Shown in pieces: positions 55,660 through 57,478 of a DNA stretch of 57,478 nucleotides. Under the pieces are notes generated by a model. That model saw only the letters and a program-made list of their open reading frames with translations, was not told where the DNA came from and ran no database searches. Location of the stretch: assembly GCA_030524125.1 (NCBI GenBank), contig JAUNHB010000004.1:1-57478 (forward strand), written 5' to 3'. The DNA is from Eubacteriales bacterium (GTDB lineage: Bacteria; Bacillota; Clostridia; Lachnospirales; Lachnospiraceae). Made by a program: the position numbers and the translations under genes. Numbering within the stretch: position 1 is the stretch's first letter; every line of letters begins with the position of its first letter.

Positions 55660-57363
55660 CTACCCCACCGGCCAGATCCCCCGCATAGCCTGAAAGACGC
55701 CGTACAGATCCAGAAGACCGTAGCCCCAGTTTTTGTTGGGATAGGAAAAATTGTCCGGCCGTCTGGCTCCCCGGATCAGGTAGCGCTGGATCGTGACGCT
55801 GTCCATGGACGGCGCGTTCTGACGGACGATCCCCCACTCCAGCAAAAGGGCGCAGGCTCCGGCCCCCAGCGCCGCCGAAGCGCTGGTACCGGTGAGCGTG
55901 CTGATCCTCCCCCTCGCATCGATGGCGGACACCTCCACGGCGGGAGCCGCCACGTCCGGCGCCAGCAGGCCCTCTCTCGTAAAGCCTCTCCCGGAATCGT
56001 ACCAGACCGCGGACGTCCTGGCGTCGTAGCCCGCGAAGGTGAGCACGCCCTCGGCGTTGGCCGGCTCGGTCACCGTCGTGTCCGGGTCTGGCCGCAGAAA
56101 ATAGGTCTCATCGCTGATAAAGCCCGTCACCGGAAGCCACATGTGAAAGCTCCCCTCCAGATTTCCCGCCGAGTAGACCCGGATCGTCCAGATGCCGGGC
56201 GTCGGCTTCTGAAAAGCCAGAAGAAGCCTCTCGTCCCCGGAGATCACCTCCGAGAGCTCGTACTGGATGTCGAGGATCGTATTTTCAAACACAAAATCGT
56301 GCCGCTCCCGCTCCACGCCGCGGGACGCGGTCCTGGGGATGCGCTCCCCGCCCGGCGCGGTCACCTCCACGGAAAAAAGCCCCGGCGCGTTGCCCCAAAG
56401 ATTGACCTGAAAGCCTTCCTCCCCCGGCCCTACCCTGAGCTCCACGTCCACATAGCCCGGAGAGGCCGGGACGATCCCGAAAAAATGATGCGCCTTGTTT
56501 CCTTCGTTGCCCGCCGCGGCCACCACGGCTCTTCCCGATTTCCTGGATAGATAGCTAAGATACAGGCCGAGCGGCGTATCCCCCGTATGCCCGCCGGAGT
56601 TGCTGCCCAGAGCGATACAGATGATCAGCGGCTTTCCCTCCCGCTGCGCCAGAAGATCCAGATACTGGACGCCCAGCATGATATCCGCCTCCTCGTAGGC
56701 CACGCTGTCCTGCGGGATCCGCTGAAGCTGCCGGATAAAGGGCTTCGCCTCCTTCAGCTTCACAAACGCGATGTCCGCCTCCGGCGCCGCTCCGAGGAAA
56801 TTTTCCTCCGCCAGCGGCGATCCGGCCGCGATGGCCGCCACCTTCGAGCCGTGGCCGTTCTCGTCCCGCCCCGGCAGGCTCTCCCTTCCCTCCCGGAGCA
56901 TCCCGTCGATCTGTTCCGCCGTGTAGACGCTTCCGTACAAAAGTCCCTCCGGGGGCGTCCCGCTCTGATCGGTCTGGTCCCAAAGCTCCAGCACGCGGGT
57001 CCTGCCGTCGGACGTACGGAACACCCCGGACTCCAGCGAGATCCCGGAATCCAGAAACCCGATGATCACGCCCTTCCCCCGAAGCTGCAGGGCCGGCTGG
57101 TTCTGGATGGTCAGGATCCGGGACGACTCCAGACTCTCGGTGTTCATCTGGGTGTGGCAGTAGGACACCGCATAGTCCCCCACCGGCAGGCTGGTCCGGT
57201 TGCCGAACACCTCCTCCCGGCTCACATAGAAGATCGTAAAATTCGGGTTCACATACTGGGCGCACTGGCCGTAGGGCAGCCAGTCCGGCCCGGAAGGCTC
57301 CACGTCCGCCTTCCATATATAGTCCACATACTCGTTGGATAAGATCGCTTCGCGACAGGTCAT
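55660..57363 (-). CDS. S8 subtilisin-like protease of the Csp (spore germination) type
   Basis: A 567-residue subtilase. The N-terminal segment AILSNEYVDYIWKA and the pro-region end (NTESLESSRILTIQNQPAL) are like clostridial Csp proteases that activate the cortex hydrolase SleC. Catalytic Asp in IGFLDSGISL, His in DENGHGSKVAAIAAG, oxyanion Asn region ALGSNSGG, Ser in LTGTSASAALGAGA; all three are present, though the His and Ser contexts (HGSKVA, GTSASAA) depart from HGTHVA and GTSMAAP. The jellyroll-like insert (about 300-420) is present. The ATG at 57363 after GGAGACC is preferred to that at 57402. Confidence 0.88.
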   Translation of the reverse strand: MTCREAILSNEYVDYIWKADVEPSGPDWLPYGQCAQYVNPNFTIFYVSREEVFGNRTSLPVGDYAVSYCHTQMNTESLESSRILTIQNQPALQLRGKGVIIGFLDSGISLESGVFRTSDGRTRVLELWDQTDQSGTPPEGLLYGSVYTAEQIDGMLREGRESLPGRDENGHGSKVAAIAAGSPLAEENFLGAAPEADIAFVKLKEAKPFIRQLQRIPQDSVAYEEADIMLGVQYLDLLAQREGKPLIICIALGSNSGGHTGDTPLGLYLSYLSRKSGRAVVAAAGNEGNKAHHFFGIVPASPGYVDVELRVGPGEEGFQVNLWGNAPGLFSVEVTAPGGERIPRTASRGVERERHDFVFENTILDIQYELSEVISGDERLLLAFQKPTPGIWTIRVYSAGNLEGSFHMWLPVTGFISDETYFLRPDPDTTVTEPANAEGVLTFAGYDARTSAVWYDSGRGFTREGLLAPDVAAPAVEVSAIDARGRISTLTGTSASAALGAGACALLLEWGIVRQNAPSMDSVTIQRYLIRGARRPDNFSYPNKNWGYGLLDLYGVFQAMRGIWPVG

Positions 57364-57432
57364 AGCAGCCGGTCTCCAAAAAAATCTCCTTGCCTTATCC
57401 ATATGCCGCCGCGGGGAAATTGTGAGTCGCCC

Positions 57433-57476
57433 CCACCCGTAAAACGGGTGGCTCGGGACGCGGGCTATAAGCCCGC
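57433..57476. repeat. Two adjacent short hairpins at the window edge
   Basis: CCACCCGT-aaa-ACGGGTGG (57433-57451) and GCGGGCT-ata-AGCCCGC (57460-57476), both perfect. They are upstream of the protease gene. Such paired hairpins resemble ends of IS200/IS605-type elements, but the sequence stops here and no transposase is visible. Confidence 0.5.
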
Positions 57477-57478
57477 CC

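Noticed and set aside
1-57478. CRISPR array, rRNA operon, prophage or complete insertion sequence
   Set aside because: No regularly spaced direct repeats, rRNA signatures, phage structural genes or transposase were seen.

Overview
The window looks like chromosome from a spore-forming anaerobic member of the Clostridia, most probably a Lachnospiraceae-type organism. The evidence is a moderately GC-rich genome with Firmicutes SD sequences and promoters, spoIVA, a Csp-like subtilisin, DUF6465 and DUF6472 proteins, a UPF0210/UPF0237 pair, two DacF/DacA-type carboxypeptidases beside scpAB, and a split AICAR transformylase and IMP cyclohydrolase. No species can be named from the sequence alone. Almost everything is housekeeping; three short AT-richer patches (about 1-5.7 kb, 25.7-27.9 kb and the intergenic stretch at 47.6-47.9 kb) look accessory or regulatory.

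Layout: 0-4.7 kb (minus strand) holds two membrane proteins and a LytTR response regulator / GHKL histidine kinase pair. The pair is split by an AbiE-type toxin-antitoxin module whose toxin gene has lost its N-terminal part. 4.7-5.7 kb (plus) is a promoter, a structured non-coding leader with repeated hairpins, a 13-bp terminator-like hairpin and a PBECR4-like nuclease gene; this is the best candidate for an undescribed system, reminiscent of an RNA-antitoxin (type III) module. 5.8-8.4 kb is a cytosolic ParB-like/BMP-like protein with a metallophosphoesterase. 8.5-14.2 kb (minus) holds dacF, scpB, scpA, a phosphoesterase, dacA, yuiD-like and rpsU (58 aa). 14.3-25.6 kb (minus) holds a lipoprotein, alaS, and a long operon zf-HC2-polA-coaE-MBL-ACT-UPF0210-DUF624-MBL-rnhA. 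25.7-27.9 kb holds an AAA ATPase/nuclease-like gene beside tRNA-Leu(CAA). 28-30.2 kb holds lysA, tRNA-Pro(GGG) and a histone-H1-like DUF6465 protein.

30.3-36.5 kb (minus) is a cobalamin-riboswitch operon: extracytoplasmic CbiK-type lipoprotein, two surface proteins with NEAT-like features, and a FecBCD/BtuCDF-type ABC importer, pointing to tetrapyrrole, cobalt or corrinoid capture. 36.5-40.2 kb is an AraC regulator divergent from galK-galT. 40.2-42.4 kb is a ZTP-riboswitch operon with the last two steps of purine synthesis as separate enzymes. 42.5-48.7 kb is an RbsABC-type sugar importer with a cyclase-family hydrolase and two SDR dehydrogenases. 48.7-51.8 kb holds an alpha-hydroxy-acid oxidase, a striking GT2-DNA glycosylase-YbaK triple fusion, and DUF6472. 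52-57.4 kb holds spoIVA, NADP isocitrate dehydrogenase with a GntR regulator, and the Csp-like protease.

A family of palindromic repeats (GTAACnGTTCAGCC ... GCGAATGGCGCGGGCTGAAC) sits directly behind rpsU, rnhA, galT and spoIVA, each time in the same orientation relative to the upstream gene. No CRISPR array, rRNA or transposase gene is visible. All family names come from reading the sequence; no search was run.
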